Assembly (NCBI GenBank): GCA_017533915.1 | Contig: JAFWHX010000020.1 | Location: 62,001-126,000 of the forward strand | Direction of reading: 5' to 3' | DNA: 64,000 nt | DNA from: Eubacterium sp. | Lineage (GTDB): Bacteria; Bacillota; Clostridia; Peptostreptococcales; Anaerovoracaceae | Position numbers and translations under genes: made by a program | Shown: positions 26,587 to 34,366 of the stretch, one piece after another | How the letters are laid out: each line of letters starts with the position of its first letter | Position numbering within the stretch: the stretch's first letter is position 1 | Notes under the pieces: generated by a model | Database searches by the model: none | The model's input: the letters and a program-made list of their open reading frames with translations, nothing else | Told to the model about the DNA's origin: nothing

Positions 26587-26892
26587 TTACTGATCATTTT
26601 CTGTTTCAGAAGCAGTCTTCTCAGGTTCTGAACCTGACACGTTTTCCGGAACAGTGCCGGTGTCAGGTATATCTGCAGACTCATCGTTCAGAGCCACGCC
26701 GACGAGGTTTTGATGATGTCCGTGATGATGCTCGACTATGATCGCATCGACGTACTGTTTCGCTTCCTCGATCAGCTGCTCCTCGGTGACACCCGGGGGT
26801 ACGGCGACAAAATCTTTGTCATCAGGAACGACAAAAGCATCTTCCAGCATGTTCCTGCCGTCGTCTATAAATTGTCTGAGCTTTTCAAACAT
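26587..26892 (-). CDS. Small acidic protein encoded upstream of the giant repeat protein
   Basis: A 101-residue soluble protein that I do not recognise. The first ~65 residues look structured (M-F-E-K-L-R-Q-F-I-D-D-G-R-N, then an L-I-E-E-A-K-Q-Y-V-D helix) and contain a histidine cluster, E-H-H-H-G-H-H, that could bind metal. The last ~35 residues are acidic and low-complexity, like its neighbour. GGAGGAATAAAG precedes the ATG. Only 17 bp separate it from the giant protein's start, whose ribosome site lies in that gap, so the two form an operon and probably work together. Confidence 0.75.
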   Translation of the reverse strand: MFEKLRQFIDDGRNMLEDAFVVPDDKDFVAVPPGVTEEQLIEEAKQYVDAIIVEHHHGHHQNLVGVALNDESADIPDTGTVPENVSGSEPEKTASETENDQ

Positions 26893-27208
26893 CTTTATTC
26901 CTCCGGGAACAAAACATAATTTACCTTTTATATTGTACCACGGTTCGGCAGCAAGAGGAAGATATTGGACGGAAACAAAATTCTGTACTATTGGCAGAAA
27001 CTAAATTCCTGTTTAAGAGACAAATAGAAACATTGACGGAAAGCAAGAGCAGGCTGCCCTGCAAGACCGAAATGGTGTCTTTGTACATGCAAAACAGGAA
27101 TGGTTTCTTGATATGGCCGTGCAGAAGGGAGATAATGTAGACAGAAATGTAAAAGAGCCGTGATGCTGGCATGAGCATTAATAACGCATCAGGCACGGAG
27201 GGATAGCA
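26893..27208. other. Intergenic region between divergent genes, nothing recognised
   Basis: About 315 bp between the start of the small acidic gene (minus) and the GNAT/YoaP gene (plus). It must hold both promoters, but no clear -35/-10 pair stands out. One isolated TGTAGACAGAAA at about 27136 resembles the arm of the 93-bp array palindromes. Confidence 0.4.
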
Positions 27209-27955
27209 ATGGATTATATAAGGATCACAAAGGAGAACATCGATAAAGAGCACATCTGCTGTGCGATGTCAAACAAGCAGAGTGACAAGAAGAAAGAGTG
27301 GCTTAAGGAACGTCTTGACGAAGGACTCGTATTCTACAGGACTGCTGAGCGGGGGAAGTGCTTTATCGAGTATATACCAGCGGAGAATGCGTGGCTTCCG
27401 CTCGACGCGCCGGACTATATGTATATAGACTGTCTCTGGGTGTCCGGGCAGTTCAAGGGTCACGGATATTCTACAGATCTTCTTGACGAGTGCATCAAAG
27501 ACTCTAAAACTAAGGGAAGAAAAGGACTTTGTATACTGTCGTCTGTCAACAGGAAAAAAGAGTTTCTGGCAGACCCGAAATACCTGGCATATAAAGGATT
27601 TGAAGTTGCTGATGAGACAGACTGCGGGATAGATCTGATGTATCTTCCGCTGGAAGAGGGTGCCGAGCCACCGAGGTTTAAAGAATGTGCAAAAAAGCTC
27701 AGGATAGATGAGCCGGGCTGGGTAGTGTATTATACAGATCAGTGCCCGTTCACGTATTACTGGGTGCCAAGGGTGGTCAGTGAAGCGGCGGAGCATGGCA
27801 TCGAGATCAAAGCGATCCATATTACAGATAAGGAGACTGCTCAGAATATGCCGGCTCCTGTCACCATGTACGCATTATTCAGGGACGGCGAATTTGTGAC
27901 ACATGGGATACAGAGTGACAAGAAGTTCTTCGCGCTCGCAGGGATCAGTGTATAG
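27209..27955 (+). CDS. GNAT acetyltransferase with C-terminal YoaP-like domain
   Basis: Two-domain protein of 248 residues. The N-terminal ~150 residues are a GNAT-like acetyltransferase (C-L-W-V-S-G-Q-F-K-G-H-G-Y-S holds the acetyl-CoA motif; Y-K-G-F-E-V-A-D is the usual end motif). The C-terminal part, with Y-Y-T-D-Q-C-P-F-T-Y-Y-W and a thioredoxin-like pattern, matches the YoaP domain seen in Bacillus YoaP. GGAGGG precedes the ATG. It stands alone. The substrate is unknown; homologs are annotated only by fold. Confidence 0.8.
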   Translation: MDYIRITKENIDKEHICCAMSNKQSDKKKEWLKERLDEGLVFYRTAERGKCFIEYIPAENAWLPLDAPDYMYIDCLWVSGQFKGHGYSTDLLDECIKDSKTKGRKGLCILSSVNRKKEFLADPKYLAYKGFEVADETDCGIDLMYLPLEEGAEPPRFKECAKKLRIDEPGWVVYYTDQCPFTYYWVPRVVSEAAEHGIEIKAIHITDKETAQNMPAPVTMYALFRDGEFVTHGIQSDKKFFALAGISV

Positions 27956-28014
27956 GACTTTGTGCAGGAATTGATCATTTATTGTACTGATTTCAGGTTC
28001 AGCAGGTCTTTTTG

Positions 28015-28071
28015 TTGACAATACAGCCTTCTGTATGACATTATTATTAAAGAGGTTTATACGATATAAAC
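28015..28071 (+). promoter_or_regulatory. thrH promoter with two inverted repeats
   Basis: TTGACA (28015-28020) and CATTAT (28039-28044) are 18 bp apart. An inverted repeat ATACAG-CCTT-CTGTAT (28021-28036) fills the spacer, and a second one, GTTTATA-CGA-TATAAAC (28055-28071), lies just after the expected transcription start. Both are placed where a repressor could act. Confidence 0.5.
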
Positions 28072-28087
28072 GCAAATAGGGGGAATT

Positions 28088-28693
28088 ATGTATATTACTT
28101 GCCTTGATATGGAAGGCGTGCTGACGCCGGAGATCTGGATAGAATTTGCTAAGGAGAGCGGTATACCTGAGCTCACCAGGACTACCAGAGATGAACCTGA
28201 TTATGACAAGCTTATGAACTGGAGACTTGGGATCCTAAAGGAACATGGACTTGGCCTTAAGGAGATCCAGGATACGATCTCGAGGATCGATCTTCTGCCT
28301 GGCGCTAAAGAGTTTCTTGATGAGCTGAGGCAGATCACACAGGTCATAATACTGAGCGATACATTTACTGAGTTCGCAAAGCCTATCATGGTCAAGCTCG
28401 GTATGCCGACTCTGTTCTGCCATTCGCTTAAGGTAGCTGATGACGGTGAGATCACAGGATTCGAGATCAGGATCGAAGATCAGAAGACAAAGTCAGTAAA
28501 AGCGCTCCAGTCTCTTAACTTCCAGGTCATCGCGAGTGGAGACAGCTATAACGATCTCGGCATGATCGATGCCGCTGACGAGGGCTTCCTATTCAGAACG
28601 ACAGAAGGGATCAAAGCTGAGCATCCTGAGATCAAGGCATTTGAATCGTATGATGAAGTTATCGCGGAGATCAGAGACATCGTCAGTCGATAA
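28088..28693 (+). CDS. thrH: Phosphoserine phosphatase / homoserine phosphotransferase ThrH
   Basis: HAD-superfamily enzyme that in Pseudomonas dephosphorylates phosphoserine and can pass the phosphate to homoserine. At 201 residues it has ThrH length. Motif I is atypical for HAD but typical for ThrH: C-L-D-M-E-G-V-L-T-P (D-x-E instead of D-x-D). Motif II is I-I-L-S-D-T-F; motif III and IV come from a Lys and A-S-G-D-S-Y-N-D. The RBS is a GGGGG run before ATG. It would supply serine or threonine; no other ser or thr genes are adjacent. Confidence 0.88.
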   Translation: MYITCLDMEGVLTPEIWIEFAKESGIPELTRTTRDEPDYDKLMNWRLGILKEHGLGLKEIQDTISRIDLLPGAKEFLDELRQITQVIILSDTFTEFAKPIMVKLGMPTLFCHSLKVADDGEITGFEIRIEDQKTKSVKALQSLNFQVIASGDSYNDLGMIDAADEGFLFRTTEGIKAEHPEIKAFESYDEVIAEIRDIVSR

Positions 28694-28711
28694 ATGAATC
28701 TTGTTTTCGGG

Positions 28712-28736
28712 CCGCACCCATCCGGGTGCGGTTTTA
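28712..28736 (+). terminator. Rho-independent terminator after thrH
   Basis: CCGCACCC, loop ATCC, GGGTGCGG, followed by TTTTATT. The remaining ~270 bp before the next gene are AT-rich with no recognised feature. Confidence 0.85.
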
Positions 28737-29009
28737 TTATGCTGCTTTAATTGTTCTTTTGCTGTTTTTAGATACTGAATATTTGACTTAACCAATAGAA
28801 TCAATTAAATATTATGGGATAAAGTTAGAATTTTATATGAGATGATTTCTGCATCTTGAGTTTTTCTTTATCGGGTATAAACATCTTTGCTTTTTCTAAG
28901 GTGCGGTCATTCGTGATCTGCGCCTTTTTTCTTTAACGACCCGCATCTCATAAAAGGAACTATCAGAGTATAGTTCAAAATTATTCTCTGTACAGTGGAG
29001 AGTAGAGGG

Positions 29010-30350
29010 GTGAAAACCAGAAGTCTGTTCATGACTGCAGTCGGGTTGGTCATTGTTTTTGCAGTTCTTTTTGTTTCCGGAATCAGCAGTGAAGCTGCAG
29101 TCATAAAAGAAAAAAACTACACAGGAGCGCATAAGGATCAGAATGAGATATTCGATCTTGGCAGCGTTCCGGATTTAGCGTACACGGTCGATTTCGAGTA
29201 TTCGGATCCAGATATACAGGAAAAACGAACACCTACAGTCTTGCAGGTGCGGGAACGATCACGATCAGGGAACTTGCGGTCCATCTCGGGATCGCGGACA
29301 GAAGCGATCCAGACAGATTCGTCGAAAATGTGAAAGAAGTCACGTTCAGCGACGAGAGCCTTGTCAGTGTCCGGAAGACTTCTTCGGGAGAATGGGAGCT
29401 TCAGTCGCTTCAGCCATTCAGCAGTGAAGAACAGCTTACTATTGCTATGCAGGACGGATCTGTGATCCGGATACATGTCACCGACGTTGCGGAAAGCTCG
29501 AATCTAGAGGATTTCCTGGTAAACGCCGTGATCAACGGCGCAGTGCAGAATGAAGAAGAATGATACGGTGAATGGAAAGACGACGACAGGCACTAAGGCA
29601 GACGGCACCTACACATTCCAGGTCAAGGATGCAGATGGCAGCGTGAAAGCTACGGAGACGATCACGATCAAGAACGGCGCGAGTAACGAAGTGACCGTGG
29701 AGAATCTTGAGCCTGGTACCTATACAGTCAGTGAAGATACGTCGAAGAACCCGAAGAGAATGACTCTGGCAGGGGAGAACGACATAGAAGTCGAGGTGGA
29801 AGCGGGAGAGACAGCAGAGGTCAAGACAGCTGAATTCACGAATGATTTAGAAACTCCTGCTCCATCAGGTAAGGGCGAGATAAAGGTCAAGAAAGAACTG
29901 AAAGGCCGCGCATGGAAGAACGGAGACAGGTTCACGTTCGGCCTCAGTGGTTCTGCGGGTGCGCCGATGCCTGACAAAAAGAGCATCACGATCACAAGAG
30001 ATGATGCGGGTCATACAAAGAGCTTCGGGAAGATCAAATTCACGAAAGCCGGGAAGTATGTCTATTACGTCAAAGAGAGCCGGGGCAGCATCAACGGCAT
30101 CAAATATGATACCAAATGGCATAAGGTCGTGATCGAAGTAGTAGATGATGGCAAAGGACACTTAATCTCAAAGAACAGCAAGCCATTGATCCGTACTGTA
30201 AAGATAACGAACAAATATATACCGCCGAGAAATCCAAAGACAGGCGGCGCCGGAGGTCTGCTTGCCATGATCGGATTGCTGATCTCATCGATCGTGGGAA
30301 TCGTATTTCTGTTCATCTACAGGAAAGTACGGGCTGCCGGCAAGAAATAA
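29010..30350 (+). pseudogene. Broken sortase-type pilin/Cna-B surface protein gene
   Basis: Remnant of a larger cell-wall-anchored adhesin. The N-terminal piece (GTG at 29010, GGAG upstream) has a signal peptide (K-T-R-S-L-F then a hydrophobic core, ending S-S-E-A-A). The frame then breaks: coherent sequence resumes one frame back from about 29222 (K-T-N-T-Y-S-L-A-G-A-G). Loss of one A from the A-run at 29221-29225 would explain it. That frame stops at 29563, and a third segment (29550-30350) carries two Cna-B/SpaA-like domains (V-T-V-E-N-L-E-P-G-T-Y-T-V; K-V-K-K-E-L-K-G-R), an N-P-K-T-G-G sorting-type motif, a membrane helix and a basic tail. The usual central region between the first and last parts is missing, suggesting an internal deletion as well. 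A short separate protein from 29550 cannot be excluded. Confidence 0.75.
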
Positions 30351-30377
30351 AGAATCAAAGTAGTGATAGATCAACAC

Positions 30378-30410
30378 TAAAAAAGAGACGCTGTAGAGCG
30401 TCTCTTTTTT
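30378..30410. terminator. Bidirectional terminator
   Basis: AAAAAGAGACGCT pairs with AGCGTCTCTTTTT, with A and T tracts on each side. It separates the surface-gene remnant from the converging ATPase gene. Confidence 0.85.
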
Positions 30411-30445
30411 ATACAGTAATTAACTGTGGTTCTTCTGATAAATGA

Positions 30446-31699
30446 TCACCAGTCTTCCTCATATGGAGGATCAGCCTGTGGCTCAGAGACTTGTGATGTC
30501 TCTATCTTGAGCAGCTGCACGAACTGCTTAGCTGTACGAGGGCTTCTTCCATTAGAGCGGATCGCGAATCGTTCTGCCTGTCTGAAAAGCTCTTCTTCCG
30601 GCATATCTACTCCCTCATCTTCGGCCAGGTGCTTCACGATGTCCAGATAGAGATCTTTCTGCGGCTTCTGGAACGTAACGGTAATGCCGAATCTCGCTGA
30701 CAGGCTCATGGTCTGCTGGAGTGTGTCATTGACATGGATATCAGTCCCTGATCTGTCTTCTGCGAGTTCACGGACGAGGTGACGCCTGTTGCTCGTGGCA
30801 TATATCACGATGTTGTCAGATTTTCCTGTGATGTTGCCTTCAAGAATACCTTTCAGGTAGCAGAAGTCATCATCCTCGCTGCTGAAGCTCAGGTCGTCGA
30901 TATAGAAGATGAACTTAAGCGGCGTGTCGTATACCTGGTCGATTATCGCCGGTATCTCAGAGATCTGGTCTTTGTCGAATTCTATAAGTCTTACGCCGCT
31001 GTTTCTGAACTCATTCGCGCAGGCTTTGATCGTAGAGGATTTACCTGTGCCGGCATCGCCGTAAAGCAGGACGTTAGCTGCGTGTCCGCCTTCAGCAAGA
31101 ACTCTGGTGTTGTTCAGGACCTGGTTCCGCTCGTATTCATATCCATATAGGGTATCCAGACTCTGCGGGTCGGCATGCTTCACAGGTACGAGCTCGCCGT
31201 CCTCGAGCTTGAATGCGTGATATCTTGCAAATATGCCGTATCCTTTATGTGGTATCTCTTTTATCATCCGGAAGTATTCTTCTTTCAGATCAAAACCCTG
31301 CTGGTCTTTGCCGGAGCAGGACCACTGCGGAACATAGCCGGAGTATCCCATCATGCGTGCTGCGTCTTCAGGACTGAAAGCAGCAACGACCTGCAGAGCT
31401 TCAAGCTCATGCTCCGCAGTCTTCTCCATTTCATCAGATACATGGAGCGACTTGGCCTTTGCGAGAAGATATGCGTTCTCATCTTCCATAACGATTGCCC
31501 TGATATATGCAGAGAGATCGCCGCCGTTCTTGTACAGCTCTGCTGCAAAATCTGACAGATAGTCCAGCTGTTCAGAAGTCTCTCCATCATCCGCTTCCAG
31601 GAATTCGCGCAGGCTGTCTATGGCGGGGTCTTCTTTGACCGCTGCGAAAACAGCGAGCGACGAAATGATATTATCAAGCTCAGCTGCTTTATTATTCAT
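30446..31699 (-). CDS. AAA-family ATPase, DUF815
   Basis: P-loop ATPase of the DUF815 family, related to AAA+ proteins; its physiological role is not settled. Walker A is G-D-A-G-T-G-K-S-S; a Walker B-like F-I-F-Y-I-D-D-L-S-F follows, then A-T-S-N-R-R-H-L sensor-1 and an F-P-type C-terminal helical lid. The N-terminal ~170 residues are helical and specific to the family. The ATG at 31699 has GAGGAG 7 nt upstream; the frame continues 13 codons further upstream but without a ribosome site. 417 residues. A single gene ending at the bidirectional terminator. Confidence 0.85.
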   Translation of the reverse strand: MNNKAAELDNIISSLAVFAAVKEDPAIDSLREFLEADDGETSEQLDYLSDFAAELYKNGGDLSAYIRAIVMEDENAYLLAKAKSLHVSDEMEKTAEHELEALQVVAAFSPEDAARMMGYSGYVPQWSCSGKDQQGFDLKEEYFRMIKEIPHKGYGIFARYHAFKLEDGELVPVKHADPQSLDTLYGYEYERNQVLNNTRVLAEGGHAANVLLYGDAGTGKSSTIKACANEFRNSGVRLIEFDKDQISEIPAIIDQVYDTPLKFIFYIDDLSFSSEDDDFCYLKGILEGNITGKSDNIVIYATSNRRHLVRELAEDRSGTDIHVNDTLQQTMSLSARFGITVTFQKPQKDLYLDIVKHLAEDEGVDMPEEELFRQAERFAIRSNGRSPRTAKQFVQLLKIETSQVSEPQADPPYEEDW

Positions 31700-31793
31700 T
31701 GTATTCTCCTCTTTTTTCAGATACTCTGATTGTACCACGGACTGCTGATACAGAAAACACTATACACTATAATTGTACAAAACAAGCTGTTAC

Positions 31794-31822
31794 TTGACAT
31801 TATACAGGGGATGTGATAATAT
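31794..31822 (+). promoter_or_regulatory. Promoter of the rimP-nusA-infB operon
   Basis: A perfect TTGACA and TAATAT with 17-bp spacing, about 75 bp before rimP. Confidence 0.75.
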
Positions 31823-31850
31823 ACGTAATGTTGAATAGGTTATTGCTTGA

Positions 31851-31876
31851 AGAGTGGGAGAGAAGATTCCCACTCT
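31851..31876 (+). promoter_or_regulatory. rimP leader hairpin
   Basis: AGAGTGGGA and TCCCACTCT form a 9-bp stem with an 8-nt loop between the promoter and rimP. A GTGGG/CCCAC hairpin at this position is a recurring feature of rimP-nusA leaders in Firmicutes. The T tract after it is short (CTTTATT), so attenuation is possible but not shown. Confidence 0.6.
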
Positions 31877-31897
31877 TTATTCTATGTAAGGGGTAAT

Positions 31898-32404
31898 ATG
31901 GCCGATAAGAAAAAGATCACAGAGGTCGTCGAGGGGCTGCTTGACGGGTTCCTGGATGAACACGGGCTTGAGCTCTACCATACCGAGTTCCGGAAGGAAG
32001 GAAAAGACTGGTATCTCAACGTTTTTATCGACATCGCTGAAGCGGTGCGCGAAGAGAACGAGAAGAACGGCGAAGTAAGATATGTGAGTACCGACGACTG
32101 TGAAGTAGTGAGTGATTTTTTGAGCGATAAGCTCGATGAGCTCGATCCGATCGAGCAGAATTACGTGCTTCAGGTCAGCTCGCCGGGCATGGACCGCGAG
32201 CTGTACGAGCAGAAAGATTTTGACCGGTTCTGCGGAGAACTGGTAGACGTGAAGCTCTACAGGGCTGAAGACGGAAACAAGCTCGTCACAGGCACACTGG
32301 TCGGAAAGAAAGACGGCTTTATAGTTATAGCTGATGAAAAAGGCAAAGAGATGAAATTCGCGGAGAAAGATGTCGCGAAGACAAATCTCGCGGTCGTATT
32401 TTAG
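31898..32404 (+). CDS. rimP: Ribosome maturation factor RimP
   Basis: Needed for 30S subunit maturation. The 168 residues show the two RimP domains: an N-terminal alpha/beta domain (L-Y-H-T-E-F-R-K-E-G then L-N-V-F-I-D) with the Q-V-S-S-P-G-M-D-R-E-L signature, and a C-terminal SH3-like barrel. AGGGG precedes the ATG at 31898; upstream in-frame codons lie inside the leader hairpin and are rejected. First gene of the translation/transcription cluster. Confidence 0.95.
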   Translation: MADKKKITEVVEGLLDGFLDEHGLELYHTEFRKEGKDWYLNVFIDIAEAVREENEKNGEVRYVSTDDCEVVSDFLSDKLDELDPIEQNYVLQVSSPGMDRELYEQKDFDRFCGELVDVKLYRAEDGNKLVTGTLVGKKDGFIVIADEKGKEMKFAEKDVAKTNLAVVF

Positions 32405-32481
32405 GATAATGATAAGGGACGGCTGCGGACGGACGCAGCGAGACCTGCAGAACAATAGTATTCTAAGGAAGGAAGAAAGAC

Positions 32482-33666
32482 ATGAACGATATGAATGGTG
32501 AGATCGTGCCGGCAGAATTTCTGGAAGCGCTTGAAGAGCTGGAAGAAGAAAGGCATATCTCAAAGGACATGCTGATTGAGACGATCGAGAACGCGCTGCT
32601 TTCTGCATACAGAAAGAATTATGGCACGACGTCGAACGTGAGAGTCATTATCGACCCGGACGAGGGACAGGTAATGGTACTCATGAGGAAAGACGTAGTT
32701 GAAGTCGTTGAGGATGATCTTACGCAGATATCTCTAGAGGAAGCGTGGGAGATAGACCCTCGTTATGAAGTCGGCGACTATATCGAGTTCCAGGTCACTC
32801 CTTCTGATTTCGGAAGGGTAGCTGCCCAGACGGCAAAGCAGGTCATCGTCCAGCGTATCCGCGAGGAAGAGCGCAATCAGGTGCTGGCTGAGTTCAAAGA
32901 CCGCGCGGGCGAAGTGGTCACAGGATACGTATCGAGGAAGAGCGACGACAAGATATACATCAATCTCGATAAGGCTGAAGGTGTGCTCCCGTATAAAGAG
33001 CAGGTCCCTGGCGAGCATTATAATGTCCGCCAGCGCATCAAAGTCTATATCGTTAAGGTGCTCGACGAGTCAAAGGGACCGCAGGTCCTCGTCTCACGTA
33101 CAAGGTCAGAGCTGGTAAAATGCCTGTTCGAAGCGGAAGTTCCTGAGATCCAGGACGGCATCGTCGAGATCAAGGGAATAGCCCGTGATCCTGGTTCAAG
33201 AACGAAGATCGCAGTATATTCAGAAGATCCTAACATCGATCCGGTCGGAGCCTGCGTAGGTACAAGAGGAAGCCGTGTAAGGTCGATCGTTGATGAGCTG
33301 AACGGAGAGATGATCGATATCGTCTTCTGGAGTGACGACCCTGTAGAGCTGATCAGCAGTGTGCTGAGCCCGGCTGACGTAGAGGAAGTCATTATAGAGG
33401 ACGAGGAACAGATGGCGGCTACAGTCATCGTTCCTGATTCACAGCTCTCACTTGCTATCGGTAAGCGCGGCCAGAACGTGAGCCTCGCAGCTAAGGTAAG
33501 CCGCTGGAAGATAGATATAAAGAGCCATTCGGACTATTATTCGGACGACTATGAAGACGAGTTCCCTGATTACGGCGAGGCTGATGCAGGCGAAGAATAC
33601 GAGGAAGAGCCTGCAGATGCTGAAGCGCAGGGAACTGATGCTGCTGAAGCACCGGAAGAGGAATAG
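32482..33666 (+). CDS. nusA: Transcription termination/antitermination factor NusA
   Basis: Binds RNA polymerase and nascent RNA to control pausing, termination and antitermination. The 394 residues hold the N-terminal RNAP-binding domain, an S1 domain (about 130-200, G-E-V-V-T-G-Y-V) and two KH domains (G-A-C-V-G-T-R-G-S-R; A-I-G-K-R-G-Q-N). The tail of about 40 residues is acidic and low-complexity, as in many clostridial NusA; there are no C-terminal acidic repeat domains of the E. coli type. AAGGAAG precedes the ATG. Confidence 0.96.
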   Translation: MNDMNGEIVPAEFLEALEELEEERHISKDMLIETIENALLSAYRKNYGTTSNVRVIIDPDEGQVMVLMRKDVVEVVEDDLTQISLEEAWEIDPRYEVGDYIEFQVTPSDFGRVAAQTAKQVIVQRIREEERNQVLAEFKDRAGEVVTGYVSRKSDDKIYINLDKAEGVLPYKEQVPGEHYNVRQRIKVYIVKVLDESKGPQVLVSRTRSELVKCLFEAEVPEIQDGIVEIKGIARDPGSRTKIAVYSEDPNIDPVGACVGTRGSRVRSIVDELNGEMIDIVFWSDDPVELISSVLSPADVEEVIIEDEEQMAATVIVPDSQLSLAIGKRGQNVSLAAKVSRWKIDIKSHSDYYSDDYEDEFPDYGEADAGEEYEEEPADAEAQGTDAAEAPEEE

Positions 33667-33729
33667 TAAGCCGCAGGATGACGGCTGCCCGGCATGTAAG
33701 AAACACGCCGGATAATAAGGAGATAACTT

Positions 33730-34047
33730 TTGAACAGGAAATCACTTAAAGGTTACACGGAGCCAATGCGCACATGCGTCGGGTGCCGGGAATCAAAGCC
33801 CAAGAATGACATGATAAGGATATGCTGCTATGAGGGCAGGCTGTCTGTCGATGTCACGGGACGTGCAAAAGGACGCGGCGTATACATATGCAGAGATCCG
33901 GAGTGCCTGGCAAAAGTGATCAAGAAAAAAGCTCTTGCAAGAGGCTTCCGTATGGGTTTTGATGAAAAGGCACTGGAAGCTGTATATGAGGAAGCCGGCA
34001 GGATAATCGACGGGACAGAGCCGGAAGGTGCAGCCGATGTTAAGTGA
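33730..34047 (+). CDS. ylxR: YlxR/RnpM family RNA-binding protein
   Basis: Small RNA-binding protein of the DUF448 family; in Bacillus YlxR (RnpM) has been linked to RNase P and to gene regulation. The family core is clear: P-M-R-T-C-V-G-C-R, then G-R-A-K-G-R-G-V-Y-I-C and C-L-A-K-V-I-K-K-K-A-L-A-R-G-F. The start is TTG, with AAGGAG about 7 nt upstream. It overlaps ylxQ by 11 nt. Confidence 0.93.
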   Translation: MNRKSLKGYTEPMRTCVGCRESKPKNDMIRICCYEGRLSVDVTGRAKGRGVYICRDPECLAKVIKKKALARGFRMGFDEKALEAVYEEAGRIIDGTEPEGAADVK

Positions 34048-34366
34048 CAAGCTGTCCGGATATCTCGGATTCGCCGCTAGAGCGAGGAAGCTTCAGACAG
34101 GGTACAACACAGTGCTGGGTCTGGTAGAAAAGAGAAAAGCAAAGCTGGTAATCGTCGCGGAAGACGCCGCAGAGGGGACCAGAGATAAGATATCATCAAA
34201 GTCAAGATCGCATAGCGTGCCGTGTGTGGTCTTTGGAGAGAGTGACGAAATGTCACATGTTACCGGCACAGGAAAAACAACAGTATTCGCCGTTATAGAT
34301 GGTGATTTCGCTAAAGTGATAAGTGGGGAGATCGACCGCATTCGATCAGAAGGAGAGATCCGATAA
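34037..34366 (+). CDS. ylxQ: YlxQ, L7Ae-like RNA-binding protein
   Basis: L7Ae/L30e/S12e/Gadd45-fold protein expected to bind kink-turn RNA. The 109 residues show [12 protein letters not shown] near the start and L-V-I-V-A-E-D-A-A typical of the fold. GGAAGGTG sits 6 nt before the ATG at 34037; an earlier GTG lies inside that ribosome site and is less likely. It sits between ylxR and infB in the conserved Firmicute order and ends one base into the infB start (TAATG). Confidence 0.9.
   Translation: MLSDKLSGYLGFAARARKLQTGYNTVLGLVEKRKAKLVIVAEDAAEGTRDKISSKSRSHSVPCVVFGESDEMSHVTGTGKTTVFAVIDGDFAKVISGEIDRIRSEGEIR

Noticed and set aside
29221..29225. Programmed -1 frameshift in the surface gene
   Set aside because: Only a five-A run without a canonical slippery heptamer or downstream structure seen, and a second lesion follows; decay is simpler.
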